Assembly: GCF_000943545.1 (NCBI RefSeq)
Contig: NZ_JTHP01000014.1
Span: 1-64,000, forward strand
Reading direction: 5' to 3'
DNA length: 64,000 nucleotides
From: Paenibacillus terrae
Lineage (GTDB): Bacteria; Bacillota; Bacilli; Paenibacillales; Paenibacillaceae
Under the pieces are notes generated by a model. That model saw nothing but the letters and a program-made list of their open reading frames with translations. It was not told the origin of the DNA and ran no database searches. Positions 54,223-63,874 of the stretch are shown here, in pieces. The translations under genes were made by a program, and so were the position numbers. How positions within the stretch are numbered: position 1 is the first letter of the stretch; every line of letters starts with the position of its first letter.

Positions 54223-56229
54223 TTATATCTGGTGCTTGACAAACCAATTTGTAATGCGTTGCAGTCGTTCCACACGAAGCTGCGGATGCCCTTTTCGTGA
54301 AAGCTCATGGCTTGAGCCTGGAAAACGAACAAATTGCGTGGATTTACCCAATCGCCGTAGTGCTGTAAATAGCTGCTCCCCCTGCTCAATGGGACAACGA
54401 AGATCCTGCTCCCCGTGCAAAATAAGCAGTGGTGTATTTATTTGCTTAACATATGCCAGTGGAGATTGTCTCCACAAGACCTCAAAATCGTCCCAAGGAT
54501 TGCCGCCGACCTCGTCTTCTGTAAATGAGTAGCCAATGTCGCTCACGCCATACATGGATAGCCAGTTGGATATGGAGCGCTGGGTCACGGCTGCACGGAA
54601 ACGGTCTGTGTGACCGACAATCCAGTTAGTCATAAAGCCTCCGTAGCTCCCCCCCGTAACACCTAGTCGTTCTGGATGAATGAATGGAAACTGCCGAATG
54701 GCCTCATCGACCGCACTCAGCAAGTCCGTGTAATCTCGTCCGCCGTACTCGCCAAGAACGACATTGGTAAAAGACTGGCCATACCCTCTGCTTCCTCCCG
54801 GATTTGTGTAAATGACCGCATATCCCTGCGCTGCTAGCAACTGAAACTCATGAAAAAAAGAGTGGGAATACATCGCATGGGGACCGCCATGGATTTCCAA
54901 AATGGCGGGATAGGTACCCTCCGCAAAACCGACTGGCTTCATCACCCATCCCTGGACCCTCCGACCATCCTCGACCTCAGTCCAGAAGCTCTCAGGCACA
55001 CTTAGCCTGATCTCTTCCAGCAGCAAGTCATTCACCTGCGTCAGTCGTTCCTCTGTCCCGGAAGAGATCGGAATTCGAAACAAATCGCCCGGCAATGTCA
55101 CGTGAGTTGAAGCTGCAATGATATGCTGCTCATCCGGGGTGAGCGTGAACTGATAAATTTCTCTGTCTCCCTGCGTCAAAACTGTAAAGCTTCCATCAAG
55201 TGCAAACTGATATACATGCACATTTCCTTCACGGGTTACAAGCGTATACAGGGATAGACCGTCCATACTAAAACGTGGTGGCCCTACATGAAGGTGTGAG
55301 CGCATATCGCTCATACCCGCGTTACCGAGGTGTGCGTCCAGCGTTTCACTAATGCATACTGCCGAGCCACCACTCGAAGGGAGGATGTATAATCGGGTCT
55401 GGGTCGCGCCTTTAGCATGTCGATCATGTCCGTAAAAGGCAATCGTTGAACCATCGGGAGAGTATTCAGCACTCTCGATTTGCAGCTCGGAGCAGGTTAG
55501 CTTCCGCGGTGCTTCCGCATTTCCTTTTGAAATAGCAGGAGCTATCGTAAACAAATCATTCTGCTTGCGTAAATCCGTATCCTCTTCTGCATGCTCCGCT
55601 ATTCTGGCCACGAATAAAATAAGCTTGCCATCCGGCGACCAGACAGGTTCCGCGACGTCATACGCGCCGAACGTCAATTGGACGGTGTCCCCTGAATTTA
55701 CATCAGTCACATATAAGTGATTACGTGTATCATCCCATAGCCCGTAGCCATCTGACTTGGCTTTTGTTCGGTTAACGACCTGTCCTTTCGGCTGCACTGA
55801 TGTCGGAGATGACAGACTCCCTGTGGTTTTTGCGACAAAGGATATGTAGGATCCGTCCGGTGACCAAGCCAATGAATGAACGCCTTTCTCTGCCCATGTA
55901 AGCTGCCGAGCCTCTCCTCCGCTAGCTGGAATGATCCATACCTGACGCTTACCTTCAAGTGTACTGAGAAAAGCAAGCTGTGATCCGTCAGGTGACCAGA
56001 CAGGTGATTCGTCTTTCGGCCCATATGTGAAGGGCAACGGCTCGGAGTTTTTTGATGGCAAAAGCCAAATGTCAGAATTATAGTCTATCCGGTCTTCATT
56101 AATACACTGCTCTACGTAAGCGACTGCACCGTTACCTGGATGGACAGCAGGATCGCTGACCCACCGAAGTTGATATAAATCCTCTGCTGTTATATGGCGT
56201 TTAGCTATACTGGATTGCGGGTCGCTCAA
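54223..56229 (-). CDS. S9-family prolyl oligopeptidase/acylaminoacyl-peptidase
   Basis: 668 residues. The TTG at 56227-56229 is preferred as start because GGAGGAGG lies seven bases upstream; an ATG seven codons earlier overlaps that site. N-terminal beta-propeller (repeated VWSPDGSQLAFLS, AWSPDGSYISFV, VWSPDGKLILFVA); C-terminal alpha/beta-hydrolase with Ser in GVTGGSYGGFMTNW, Asp in LLILHGEQDLRCP and His in PGSSHELSRKG. Cytoplasmic peptidase acting on short or N-acylated peptides. Confidence 0.93.
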   Translation of the reverse strand: MSDPQSSIAKRHITAEDLYQLRWVSDPAVHPGNGAVAYVEQCINEDRIDYNSDIWLLPSKNSEPLPFTYGPKDESPVWSPDGSQLAFLSTLEGKRQVWIIPASGGEARQLTWAEKGVHSLAWSPDGSYISFVAKTTGSLSSPTSVQPKGQVVNRTKAKSDGYGLWDDTRNHLYVTDVNSGDTVQLTFGAYDVAEPVWSPDGKLILFVARIAEHAEEDTDLRKQNDLFTIAPAISKGNAEAPRKLTCSELQIESAEYSPDGSTIAFYGHDRHAKGATQTRLYILPSSGGSAVCISETLDAHLGNAGMSDMRSHLHVGPPRFSMDGLSLYTLVTREGNVHVYQFALDGSFTVLTQGDREIYQFTLTPDEQHIIAASTHVTLPGDLFRIPISSGTEERLTQVNDLLLEEIRLSVPESFWTEVEDGRRVQGWVMKPVGFAEGTYPAILEIHGGPHAMYSHSFFHEFQLLAAQGYAVIYTNPGGSRGYGQSFTNVVLGEYGGRDYTDLLSAVDEAIRQFPFIHPERLGVTGGSYGGFMTNWIVGHTDRFRAAVTQRSISNWLSMYGVSDIGYSFTEDEVGGNPWDDFEVLWRQSPLAYVKQINTPLLILHGEQDLRCPIEQGEQLFTALRRLGKSTQFVRFPGSSHELSRKGHPQLRVERLQRITNWFVKHQI

Positions 56230-56406
56230 AACAATTCCTCCTCCAATCATCAGATCTCTATAAGATTCGAAATATATTATTCCGATGAAATTTGTAAGTT
56301 TTAAATGGTATAAAAATCACGTTACTCTTTTTACTTGTCTCTGTCAATTTGCTTCTTCATATATTTCCAATACAAAAACCCTATCTCGCTGGTCGCCACG
56401 GACCTG

Positions 56407-56433
56407 AAAGCCTCCTAAATGGAGGCTTTTTAT
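56407..56433 (-). terminator. Bidirectional terminator
   Basis: AAAGCCTCC-TAAAT-GGAGGCTTTTT hairpin, close after the minus-strand monooxygenase gene. Confidence 0.7.
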
Positions 56434-56460
56434 GAGATAAGGTGATTGAACAGTCAACAA

Positions 56461-57579
56461 CTATAGTTGAAAAATAGGAGATATGGGTGGCGCATCATTT
56501 TTTACAGCGGTAATTGACCTGCTTCCAACATCAAGATTCGGCCCATGCTGCCAAATCGCGCTCGGAATTTCTCGTCGCAGTACTGGTATGATATCCTCGG
56601 TAAACCGATGCAACTGTTCGAGCTGCTCTTGCTCACCAAGCCCGTCCACGCTGATGCTGAGTACCTGATTACCGAACGCGGTATGATAGCTCCGTATTTT
56701 TTCGAGAACGCTCTCCGCAGAGCCGATCAGAACAGGACCGTTACGAATATTATCCTCCAGACTCGTGAAGGGCGACTGATTGTGCTGAGCTGCCGCTGTC
56801 GAGTGGTAGGCATCATAATAAGGACGATACCGTCGAATCGCTTCCTCATCCGTATCTGCCAGATACAGACTCCCTGCTCCGGCACCAATTACGGCCTGTG
56901 CCGGATCATGTCCGTAATAAGCCAGCCGTTCGCGGTAATGATCAATAAGCGCTTTATACTTGGCCTGAGGATGGAAAGAATTCGAGGAAAATATCGGCTC
57001 CCCGTATTGAGCGGCCAACTCGGTCGATCGTGTACTGGAAGCACTGCCATGCCAGATGGGGATCTGCTGCTGATACGGCCGTGGCTGTGTCGTGACTTGA
57101 TGCAACGGTGGACGATAGCTTCCTTCCCACGTCACCTCTTTCTCACTCCACAGCCGTTTGAGCAGACGATAGCGCTCAGCAAGCGAGTCCCACTGTTCTT
57201 CCTCTGTAATTCCAAATAACGGATAATGGCGCGGATCATTGCCTTTCCCAATAATAATCTCTAATCTTCCACCCGATAAATGATCCAACGTCGCATAGTC
57301 TTCGGCCACGCGCACCGGGTCCAGCACGCTAAGCACCGTCACCATAGTCAGCAGACGAATCCGTTCGGTTCTCGCCGCAATAGCGGTCAGCACCAGCGGG
57401 GGTGAGGATGACAGAAAAGGCGCACCGTGCCGCTCCCCCACACCGTATGCATCAAAACCAAGCTCCTCTGCGAGAACAGCCTGCTTGATTACATTTTGGA
57501 ATTTTTGCTGCGAGCTCCAGGCTTCACCGGTAATCGCATTAGGCAGATTAGCCATCAGACTGAATAACACAAACTTCAT
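56461..57579 (-). CDS. LLM-class flavin-dependent oxidoreductase
   Basis: 372 residues, bacterial-luciferase-like barrel. ELGFDAYGVGERHGAPFLSSSP near the N-terminus, LLTMVTVLSVLDPVRVAEDYATLDHLSGGRLEI (long-range conserved FMN region), and IPIWHGSASS. Uses reduced flavin to oxygenate an unknown substrate. ATG follows GAAAGGGGC. Followed upstream by a GNAT gene, 58 bases away, in the same direction. Confidence 0.88.
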   Translation of the reverse strand: MKFVLFSLMANLPNAITGEAWSSQQKFQNVIKQAVLAEELGFDAYGVGERHGAPFLSSSPPLVLTAIAARTERIRLLTMVTVLSVLDPVRVAEDYATLDHLSGGRLEIIIGKGNDPRHYPLFGITEEEQWDSLAERYRLLKRLWSEKEVTWEGSYRPPLHQVTTQPRPYQQQIPIWHGSASSTRSTELAAQYGEPIFSSNSFHPQAKYKALIDHYRERLAYYGHDPAQAVIGAGAGSLYLADTDEEAIRRYRPYYDAYHSTAAAQHNQSPFTSLEDNIRNGPVLIGSAESVLEKIRSYHTAFGNQVLSISVDGLGEQEQLEQLHRFTEDIIPVLRREIPSAIWQHGPNLDVGSRSITAVKNDAPPISPIFQL

Positions 57580-57636
57580 TTCATGAAAGCCCCTTTCGGA
57601 GAATGAGTCGGCTTCGTCCCTTCCCAGGTATCGGCC

Positions 57637-58185
57637 CTAATTGCGGTTAGCAGTCTCAGCTCCGTTTTTTTCACGAATATACGTTTCAAATAATTCCAGA
57701 TTCACAACTTTACGCAGCAAATGCATCGTTCCGTCTCCTGTACCATGGTCAAACGCATGAATACGCTCATATCCCCAACGCTCATACATAGACAGCAGAT
57801 AGGGATGCTTTTCGGCTGTTGCCAGCGTAACGGCAGGAGCTCCCACCTGATCACGGATTATAGTCTGCTCTACCCAGTTCAGCAGCTTGCGACCGTAACC
57901 TTTGCCCTGAGCAGCCGGATTGACGGCAAACCACATGACAAAGGGTAGATCCGTTATAAAATTAAGAGCTCTATTTTTGAGATGACTAACTGTAGCCTGA
58001 ATTACACCATCGACTTCCAGCACGTAGCAGTCATTATTTTTAATGTTTTCCTGAATGAGAGGAATATCTGCCTGAGCGGCAGGCCATTTAAGCTCCAACT
58101 GCCGAATCGTTTCGTACGCCTCATAAGTCACGTACTGCAATCTCTCCGCATCTTCCTGTTGTGCCAGACGATAGATTTCGCTCAT
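57637..58185 (-). CDS. GNAT-family N-acetyltransferase
   Basis: 182 residues. Acetyl-CoA pyrophosphate loop VNPAAQGKGYGRKLLNWVEQ preceded by strand FVMWFAV; C-terminal SMYERWGYERI is the typical beta6-alpha4 end. Short polar C-terminal tail. Substrate unknown. Probably co-transcribed with the LLM gene; both minus strand. Confidence 0.85.
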   Translation of the reverse strand: MSEIYRLAQQEDAERLQYVTYEAYETIRQLELKWPAAQADIPLIQENIKNNDCYVLEVDGVIQATVSHLKNRALNFITDLPFVMWFAVNPAAQGKGYGRKLLNWVEQTIIRDQVGAPAVTLATAEKHPYLLSMYERWGYERIHAFDHGTGDGTMHLLRKVVNLELFETYIREKNGAETANRN

Positions 58186-58389
58186 GTTAACCCGCCTCTC
58201 CTATATAAAATTATTAATCCTATCTGCTTAATCAGGAATAAAAGATAAAACAACTGTAGCATGCTCACAATCCAGCGACAAATTAATTTTTTCTATAGGC
58301 ATATTTAAAATAACGATAACCTAGCGAAAGTGATCACAAATTTATATAAACCGAACTCGAAAAATGTACATGAAAACGGAGCAGGTGGA

Positions 58390-58460
58390 ATGGTGCTGTA
58401 CCAGCGCTGCATTCAATCCGGCGGGTCTTCCGCCAATAATAGCACAATCGTAAATCAGAT
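58390..58460 (-). pseudogene. N-terminal scrap of an FAD-dependent reductase
   Basis: Minus strand reads IYDCAIIGGRPAGLNAALV behind AAAGGAGATAAG, the FAD-binding start of a thioredoxin-reductase-like protein (normally G-G-G-P-A-G), then loses coherence. Only about 25 residues remain. Surrounding 58186-58550 has no other gene. Confidence 0.55.
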
Positions 58461-58557
58461 GCTTATCTCCTTTAAATAGATATTAAAGACTTGTTATATC
58501 TATAACATCCTCGAATTCGATAATGTGTCAAGCTGCGCCTGATCATAAAAAAACGCA

Positions 58558-58584
58558 AAAAAAGCCCGAAAACCGGGCTTTTCT
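58558..58584 (-). terminator. Ferritin terminator
   Basis: AAAAGCCCG-GTTTT-CGGGCTTTTTTT on the minus strand. Confidence 0.85.
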
Positions 58585-58648
58585 AATTCCTCGTCTCATA
58601 ACATGCCAAGCCATATCCTTAGCATTCAGACGAAATGTGCATGTTGCT

Positions 58649-59152
58649 TTATTCCGCAGGAGCTGTAAAACTACGTTTGGCAAACTCACTGTCCAGCATG
58701 TAAAAAGCGTTACTATCCCTTTCAATCCGTTTGAGCTTCTGAATTACATTGTCGAACAGAGCTTCCTCTTCGACTTGCTCATCAATAAACCATTTCAGGA
58801 AATGGATCGTCGCATGCTCACGTCCGTCCAGAGCCAAGTCAGCCAAATGATAAAATTTCTGCGTATTTTGCTGCTCATGCTTGTAGCCGTGCTCAAATAC
58901 GTCCAACATGGAATCGTAGCTATTTTTAGGCTCCGGTAATGCTGCCAAAGTAGCTCGCCCTCTGCGGTCATTAATATATCTGTATAGCTTCATCGCATGA
59001 AAACGTTCCTCTTCAGCTTGTACCAGGAAAAAGTTTGCGAACCCATCCAGACTTTCGCCAGAGCAATAAGCAGCCATCGCCAGATATACGTGAGCGGAGT
59101 AAAACTCAAAATTCATTTGCTCATTTAGAGCCTGTGCCAAATTGTCTTTCAT
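58649..59152 (-). CDS. Ferritin (non-haem, FtnA-like)
   Basis: 167 residues, four-helix bundle. Ferroxidase ligands visible in sequence: Glu16 (NFEFYSAH), Glu49 and His52 (AEEERFHAMK), and further Glu/Gln in HEQQNTQKF and WFIDEQVEEEALF. No haem-binding methionine of bacterioferritin. Stores iron as a 24-mer. Start ATG at 59152 lies behind AGGTGAC. Monocistronic. Confidence 0.95.
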   Translation of the reverse strand: MKDNLAQALNEQMNFEFYSAHVYLAMAAYCSGESLDGFANFFLVQAEEERFHAMKLYRYINDRRGRATLAALPEPKNSYDSMLDVFEHGYKHEQQNTQKFYHLADLALDGREHATIHFLKWFIDEQVEEEALFDNVIQKLKRIERDSNAFYMLDSEFAKRSFTAPAE

Positions 59153-59224
59153 GTATCAGGTCACCTCGGTCATGTATATAATGATGTAGCGATCTTAGTG
59201 TACCACGAAACCAATCACAAAAAC

Positions 59225-59262
59225 GAGCGCAATGTGAGTTTTAAACACCCTCGCATTGCGCC
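59225..59262 (-). terminator. Cellulase terminator
   Basis: GGGCGCAATGCGAG…CTCACATTGCGCTC hairpin followed by TTTTT on the minus strand. Confidence 0.8.
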
Positions 59263-59287
59263 CGCATCATCCAAGATTATTTTACAT

Positions 59288-62287
59288 TCAAGGCTCCAGC
59301 CCCCATACACGCTGGTCGTTCACATACAGAGGCGTTTTGCCCCAATCTGTATAAGACGTTTTGGTCGCATCATAGGAAAAATCATCACTTTCGTTATAAT
59401 TGCTCCAATCTGTCTTGTTCAAGCGAACCTGAATATCCCCCGTGTTGGCTCCTGCTGCCAGACTTCCCGCACCAGCTCCAAAGGAGATTTCCAGATAGTA
59501 ATCTGCGCCCGTAACCGCCTTATCCAGTTTCACAAAGCGTCCCTGAACGTTGCCGCTGCCGAGCTGTGCATAGTCACAATGGAATTCCTGCGGTTTATCG
59601 CCATCCACTGTAAAGTAATACCGCAGCTTGACAGTCTTCAGATCAACAGCCTCTTTCCCCTTGTTTACAACACGGAAAAGCGGACGAATCTGATTATCTC
59701 CCGGGTTCGTGTCGCCCACGCGGTATTGGGCAATTACATCTCCCGTTGCCGGAATCGGCGTTCCTGTCGGCTTGGCGCTGACCTCGGCAGAATCCGGGCT
59801 GGTTCCTAAAGAATTAGTTGCACTTGCTACATAATAATAAGTGGTTTCATTCACCACTCCTGTATCCTTGTAAGTGCTATCCGTTACCGTTGCTACCGTG
59901 GTATAAGGTCCTCCACTGGTTGTGGAGCGCTTGACGGTATAGCTGTCGGCCCCCGTCGCTTTGCTCCAGCTCAGTGTAACCTGAGCATCCCCGGCACTTG
60001 CTTTCACATTTGCCGGAGCTTTGGGAGCTGTCGGCTCGGTTGTTCCACTATTGTTGATGAGACGGTCATATTCGGCATAAGCTGTCGCCATATCGACTTG
60101 GGACCAAAAACGGTGATACGTAAATTCCGGAGCGCCTTTATCCCATTTTTTCGTTTGATTATTCCATGAAGTTGTATATTTGTCCTTGAGATAAGACCAC
60201 TGAGGATCTTTGGTGATGTTAGGCCGGATATCGGTGTAGCTGGAATACGTACCATTACCACCCTTGGACGGATCAGATGCGGTAGCGGCTGCGCCAGGAA
60301 TGGTGTTGCCTTGCCCCGTTTTACCACTCCATCCGTTCGGGATATACACTTCTTTCGTAAAATAACGATAATAATCCTCACGTGCTTCCTTCGTGGTAAT
60401 GCCTACGCCGTCGTTGTAACCCCATGCAGCATCGAGCAAAGCTTTGGACAGATCCTTGGCTTCCTTGCCTAATGCGGTGTAATCTCCTTTTTCGGCCTTC
60501 GTTCCGGCAGCAAAAAAAGTAAGCGCTTTAACATAACTGCCCAGCACTCCCGCATCTTGCCCTGGATTCTTCGTTACTACATGCAGATTGGCATTTCCCT
60601 TATGATTGGCAAATCCGGTCCAGGTTTCTGGCTTCCCGCTCCATTCCAGATTGCCTGGCACCCAGAACTCGCCTTTAGCTGCTGTAGTGGCAACCTTCGG
60701 ATTTTTACCACCCAGAATGCGCTTGCCTTGAGCGTCCAAATAGTACCCCTGCGCGTCTGTCACAGGACGTTCGTTGGCAAATGCATAGCTCTTGGACCAT
60801 GCTACCCAGTTTTCCGTCACTTGCTTGGCCATTTTAAACTGCTCGGAAGAAGTATCACCCTTCTTGGCTAAAATGTAGTACAGCTCGGCAACCCGCTCGA
60901 CAGGCCAAGCCTGCATTCCGAACCAATTGTTGGACGGTGGATCTTGGTATACAGGAGCACCTGTATAAGCCAATCCATAGAAGGTGCTTGTGCCAGACGG
61001 ATACGCCTTGTAGGCACCATCCCAGCTATTCGTTGCTCCACCTGCAATGGCTCCCTCATCGGATTGCAGCCACGTATAAAATTCCAGTTGGCGCTTCAGC
61101 GAGGTAGCCCAATCCTGTCCCGCCGTTGGAGAATTTGGTATTAATCCGCCATCCTGATCGGATAACGCGTAAGCCGCAACGACATTTTGGTAGCCCTGAT
61201 GCGCGTGGCTGGCGCCAATCCGCCAAGCCCAGTTGCCGCTTTGACCCAGTCCGCCACCCCATGACGTATACCATGCCATCAGATAATGGCTTGCATCCTT
61301 GCCGGTACCAGCTACCGGGGTTCCATTGGAAGCGCTTCCGGTTTTCTGGAAGTATTTATCGTACATGCCGTACCGCAAGAAGTCCCCCATCTTTTTTGCT
61401 TTATCCAAATAAACGGAGTTGTCATACCCCAGCTCTTTAGCCCAATACATGGCTTGAACCGCCCGTGCGTCCGCATCGGTAGCATTCGTGTAGCGCCATT
61501 GCTGTGCCGGAGCATTATTTTCCTTGGTGAACAGGCTCATAAAGCCCTCATTTGATTTGCCAAACTTTTGATTATCCTGCGATGGATGTGGTATGGCTTC
61601 CCAAACCGATTCCTGCTCCCCGCGTTGGAAGGTGTTCACGTAGGCTGCTGTATGCGCGGGATTCAGCAGATTGCCAAAACCGTACCAATTATCCACGTCC
61701 AGCAGCCAATGCATCAGATAGGTCTGATTATTGCCATAGGTTGCCTTCAACTCTGCATCCAGCGGGTCCTTGCCACCACTATACTGACCACTCAGACGGC
61801 TTGGATATTGATCTGGCTGCGGATACTCTGCTGCATAGGTGGCTGGGCTGTTGGGGTTGTAGTTACTCATTGTAGGCTGCTCTTCCTTGCCGTCACCCTC
61901 ATTAACAGGAATGATGTATTTCTCCATGTTGTCCCAAGCGGATTCCAACTTTCCCCAATCCCCGGTATAATGGCCATACAGCACTTCCAGCCACATCCAG
62001 TAGCTATACGCTTCCGAGGTCGTTAAGTGTCCGTAGTCCGGAGCCTCGCTCATCAGGGTTTCAACCGAATGGTAAGGTATACCTTCCTTGGAAAAATATC
62101 CACTGGCCGGGTCCTTCAGTTGTTTGTACAATTGAAGAAAGCGTGTGGATTCCGGTGTTGCGGCTGAAGCACGGTCGGGTTCGGCTTGAAATATGCCCAA
62201 AGTTAGCGGAAGCACCAAAATGGCTGACATGACCATAGAGACAGATTTCCTGAACACGGATTTTCTGCTGATCACTTTTGCATCCAT
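59288..62287 (-). CDS. Secreted GH48 cellulase with FN3 and CBM3
   Basis: 999 residues from ATG 62287 (spacing to GGAGAGG is short; GTG four codons later is an alternative). Signal peptide MDAKVIS… SVSMVMSAILVLPLTLGIF…DRASA. GH48 catalytic domain at about 40-690: SEAPDYGHLTTSEAYSYW, catalytic Glu in VWEAIPHPS, and WGGGLGQSGNWAWRIGASH; processive reducing-end cellobiohydrolase activity is usual. Then FN3 (APANVKASAGDAQVTLSW) at about 770-860 and a C-terminal CBM3 (IAQYRVGDTNPGDNQIRP…VRLNKTDWSNYNESDDFSY). No GH9 partner adjoins. Confidence 0.95.
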   Translation of the reverse strand: MDAKVISRKSVFRKSVSMVMSAILVLPLTLGIFQAEPDRASAATPESTRFLQLYKQLKDPASGYFSKEGIPYHSVETLMSEAPDYGHLTTSEAYSYWMWLEVLYGHYTGDWGKLESAWDNMEKYIIPVNEGDGKEEQPTMSNYNPNSPATYAAEYPQPDQYPSRLSGQYSGGKDPLDAELKATYGNNQTYLMHWLLDVDNWYGFGNLLNPAHTAAYVNTFQRGEQESVWEAIPHPSQDNQKFGKSNEGFMSLFTKENNAPAQQWRYTNATDADARAVQAMYWAKELGYDNSVYLDKAKKMGDFLRYGMYDKYFQKTGSASNGTPVAGTGKDASHYLMAWYTSWGGGLGQSGNWAWRIGASHAHQGYQNVVAAYALSDQDGGLIPNSPTAGQDWATSLKRQLEFYTWLQSDEGAIAGGATNSWDGAYKAYPSGTSTFYGLAYTGAPVYQDPPSNNWFGMQAWPVERVAELYYILAKKGDTSSEQFKMAKQVTENWVAWSKSYAFANERPVTDAQGYYLDAQGKRILGGKNPKVATTAAKGEFWVPGNLEWSGKPETWTGFANHKGNANLHVVTKNPGQDAGVLGSYVKALTFFAAGTKAEKGDYTALGKEAKDLSKALLDAAWGYNDGVGITTKEAREDYYRYFTKEVYIPNGWSGKTGQGNTIPGAAATASDPSKGGNGTYSSYTDIRPNITKDPQWSYLKDKYTTSWNNQTKKWDKGAPEFTYHRFWSQVDMATAYAEYDRLINNSGTTEPTAPKAPANVKASAGDAQVTLSWSKATGADSYTVKRSTTSGGPYTTVATVTDSTYKDTGVVNETTYYYVASATNSLGTSPDSAEVSAKPTGTPIPATGDVIAQYRVGDTNPGDNQIRPLFRVVNKGKEAVDLKTVKLRYYFTVDGDKPQEFHCDYAQLGSGNVQGRFVKLDKAVTGADYYLEISFGAGAGSLAAGANTGDIQVRLNKTDWSNYNESDDFSYDATKTSYTDWGKTPLYVNDQRVWGLEP

Positions 62288-62553
62288 CCTCTCCAATATC
62301 AATTTTGGCTTTACACAAGATTTTATTTTGAAAAACAACAGCATAAAAAGACAGCACCATCACCTCACTTTCCCATAAAAAAGGTGGAGGACACGCTGTC
62401 CAATAGCTCCAAATGCTTCACATTGGCCCTGGAAAAAATATACCATACCCGCCGCGAAATGAGAGTCGAAAAAATCAATATGTTTAGGGTTTAATAATGA
62501 AAATTGACGAAATCGCATGAAATCGCTACGATTTCACAAGGAGGCGTTACAAA

Positions 62554-62922
62554 ATGAAAATTTTACTGGTACTTGGTTGTACGATGATGTTTTTAGCCGT
62601 AGCCCTGGGAGCGTTCGGGGCACATGCTTTGAAAAAAAGACTTTCCGCAGACATGATGAGTATATTCCAGACGGGCATCCAATATCATATTGCCCACGGC
62701 TTGGGCTTGGTTCTGCTCGGAGCAGTTGCAGGAAATCTGGTCCATTCTTCTCTGGTCGTAACCGCAGGCTGGATTATGCTCATGGGTATTCTCCTGTTCT
62801 CCGGCAGTCTGTATGCTCTTAGCTTGTCCGGCGTGAAAAAGCTCGGAGCGATTACCCCGATTGGCGGGGTGGCTTTTTTGGTGAGCTGGGTGCTTGTGAT
62901 TGTGGCGGTTGTACAAAATTAA
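62554..62922 (+). CDS. DUF423 membrane protein (YwdK type)
   Basis: 122 residues, four transmembrane helices. Family signature: AVALGAFGAHALKKRL, then FQTGIQYHIAHGLGLVLL, GIAWLMGI-like segment (WIMLMGILLFSGSLYAL) and ITPIGGVAFLVSWVLVI. Function unknown. ATG follows AGGAGGCG. The gene is flanked by oppositely oriented genes, so it is monocistronic. Confidence 0.92.
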   Translation: MKILLVLGCTMMFLAVALGAFGAHALKKRLSADMMSIFQTGIQYHIAHGLGLVLLGAVAGNLVHSSLVVTAGWIMLMGILLFSGSLYALSLSGVKKLGAITPIGGVAFLVSWVLVIVAVVQN

Positions 62923-62938
62923 ACATAGCTAAAGAAAA

Positions 62939-62970
62939 GAGACTTGGAAAAGTAGACGCTTCCAAGTCTC
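62939..62970 (-). terminator. Terminator of the isomerase gene
   Basis: Perfect GAGACTTGGAA / TTCCAAGTCTC stem with T-rich exit on the minus strand. Confidence 0.8.
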
Positions 62971-63001
62971 CTGTGCAATTCCCGAATATGAAAGAATAAT
63001 A

Positions 63002-63865
63002 TTATTTCGTCTGTACTTCTTGCACCTTCTGAGCCGCTAACCGATGACCCTCGATGTAACGTTTGGATTCAGCCATCTGGTGTTCCTGCGCGGCTTCCAT
63101 AATGATGTGAACCCCCGGCTTGTACTGTTCCAGCAGTTCCATGTATAGGCCGTAATTCATGTCACCAAAACCCGGCGGTACTGTCTCGATCTCACCTGTC
63201 GATGACAAACGCCGGTCTTTGGCATGCGCCGCGATAATTCGAGGTCCTAGTAATTGGAACGCTTCGCGGATAACCTCATCCTGCCGTTCCAGATTTTCCG
63301 TTTTCAGCAAATTGCCCGGATCAATCACTACACCGATCTGGGATGACGGTACTTCCTCCAGCAAGGTAGCCAGTTCTACTGCCGTTCCGACCAAATGATC
63401 GTTAGCGGCCTCCAATCCTACGAATACGCCCCATTTTCCCGCCTCATCGGCTAATTCACGCACGACTTCCTTTACAACCTTCCAGTCTCGTTCCGTATAT
63501 GCGCTGCCATCTTCATTACGTCCGACTTCGGCAGCCACCATCGGTGCCCCTAACAGGCTCGCATATCGGATCAGCTCTTTAAAGCGTTCTACATTTTCAC
63601 GCAGCAGCTCCTCATCCTGTTCAAAAAAATGCAAATAGCATCCAAGAACCGATATGGATACTCCGTGCTTGCGGAATTCCTCCGCGATAGACAGCGCCAA
63701 TCCCGGGCTGAACTTGCCCGGTTTGTTAAAGTCCACATCACTGATCGCTCTCCACGGAGCCAGTTGAACATGAGTAAAGCCCGCTGCGCCTACCTTTGCA
63801 GCCAACTCGCGATAAGGCAACTTGCCAAACAAATGCGCCAATACACCTACTGTCACTGAAATCAC
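63002..63865 (-). CDS. Sugar phosphate isomerase/epimerase (AP_endonuc_2 fold)
   Basis: 287 residues, TIM barrel. Metal ligands likely in GLEAAND (Glu), VVIDPGNLL (Asp), IAAHAKDRR (His/Asp) and IIMEAAQEH (Glu). MISVTVGVLAHLFGKLPYRELA start; RBS AAGAGGTGAT. Family members act on keto-sugars or inositol derivatives; the substrate here is unknown. It begins 12 bases after the thioesterase gene's stop, in the same direction. Confidence 0.88.
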   Translation of the reverse strand: MISVTVGVLAHLFGKLPYRELAAKVGAAGFTHVQLAPWRAISDVDFNKPGKFSPGLALSIAEEFRKHGVSISVLGCYLHFFEQDEELLRENVERFKELIRYASLLGAPMVAAEVGRNEDGSAYTERDWKVVKEVVRELADEAGKWGVFVGLEAANDHLVGTAVELATLLEEVPSSQIGVVIDPGNLLKTENLERQDEVIREAFQLLGPRIIAAHAKDRRLSSTGEIETVPPGFGDMNYGLYMELLEQYKPGVHIIMEAAQEHQMAESKRYIEGHRLAAQKVQEVQTK

Positions 63866-63874
63866 CTCTTCTTT

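Noticed and set aside
59198..59809. 203-codon plus-strand frame opposite the cellulase CBM3
   Set aside because: Antisense shadow of conserved CBM3/FN3 coding sequence and over the cellulase terminator.
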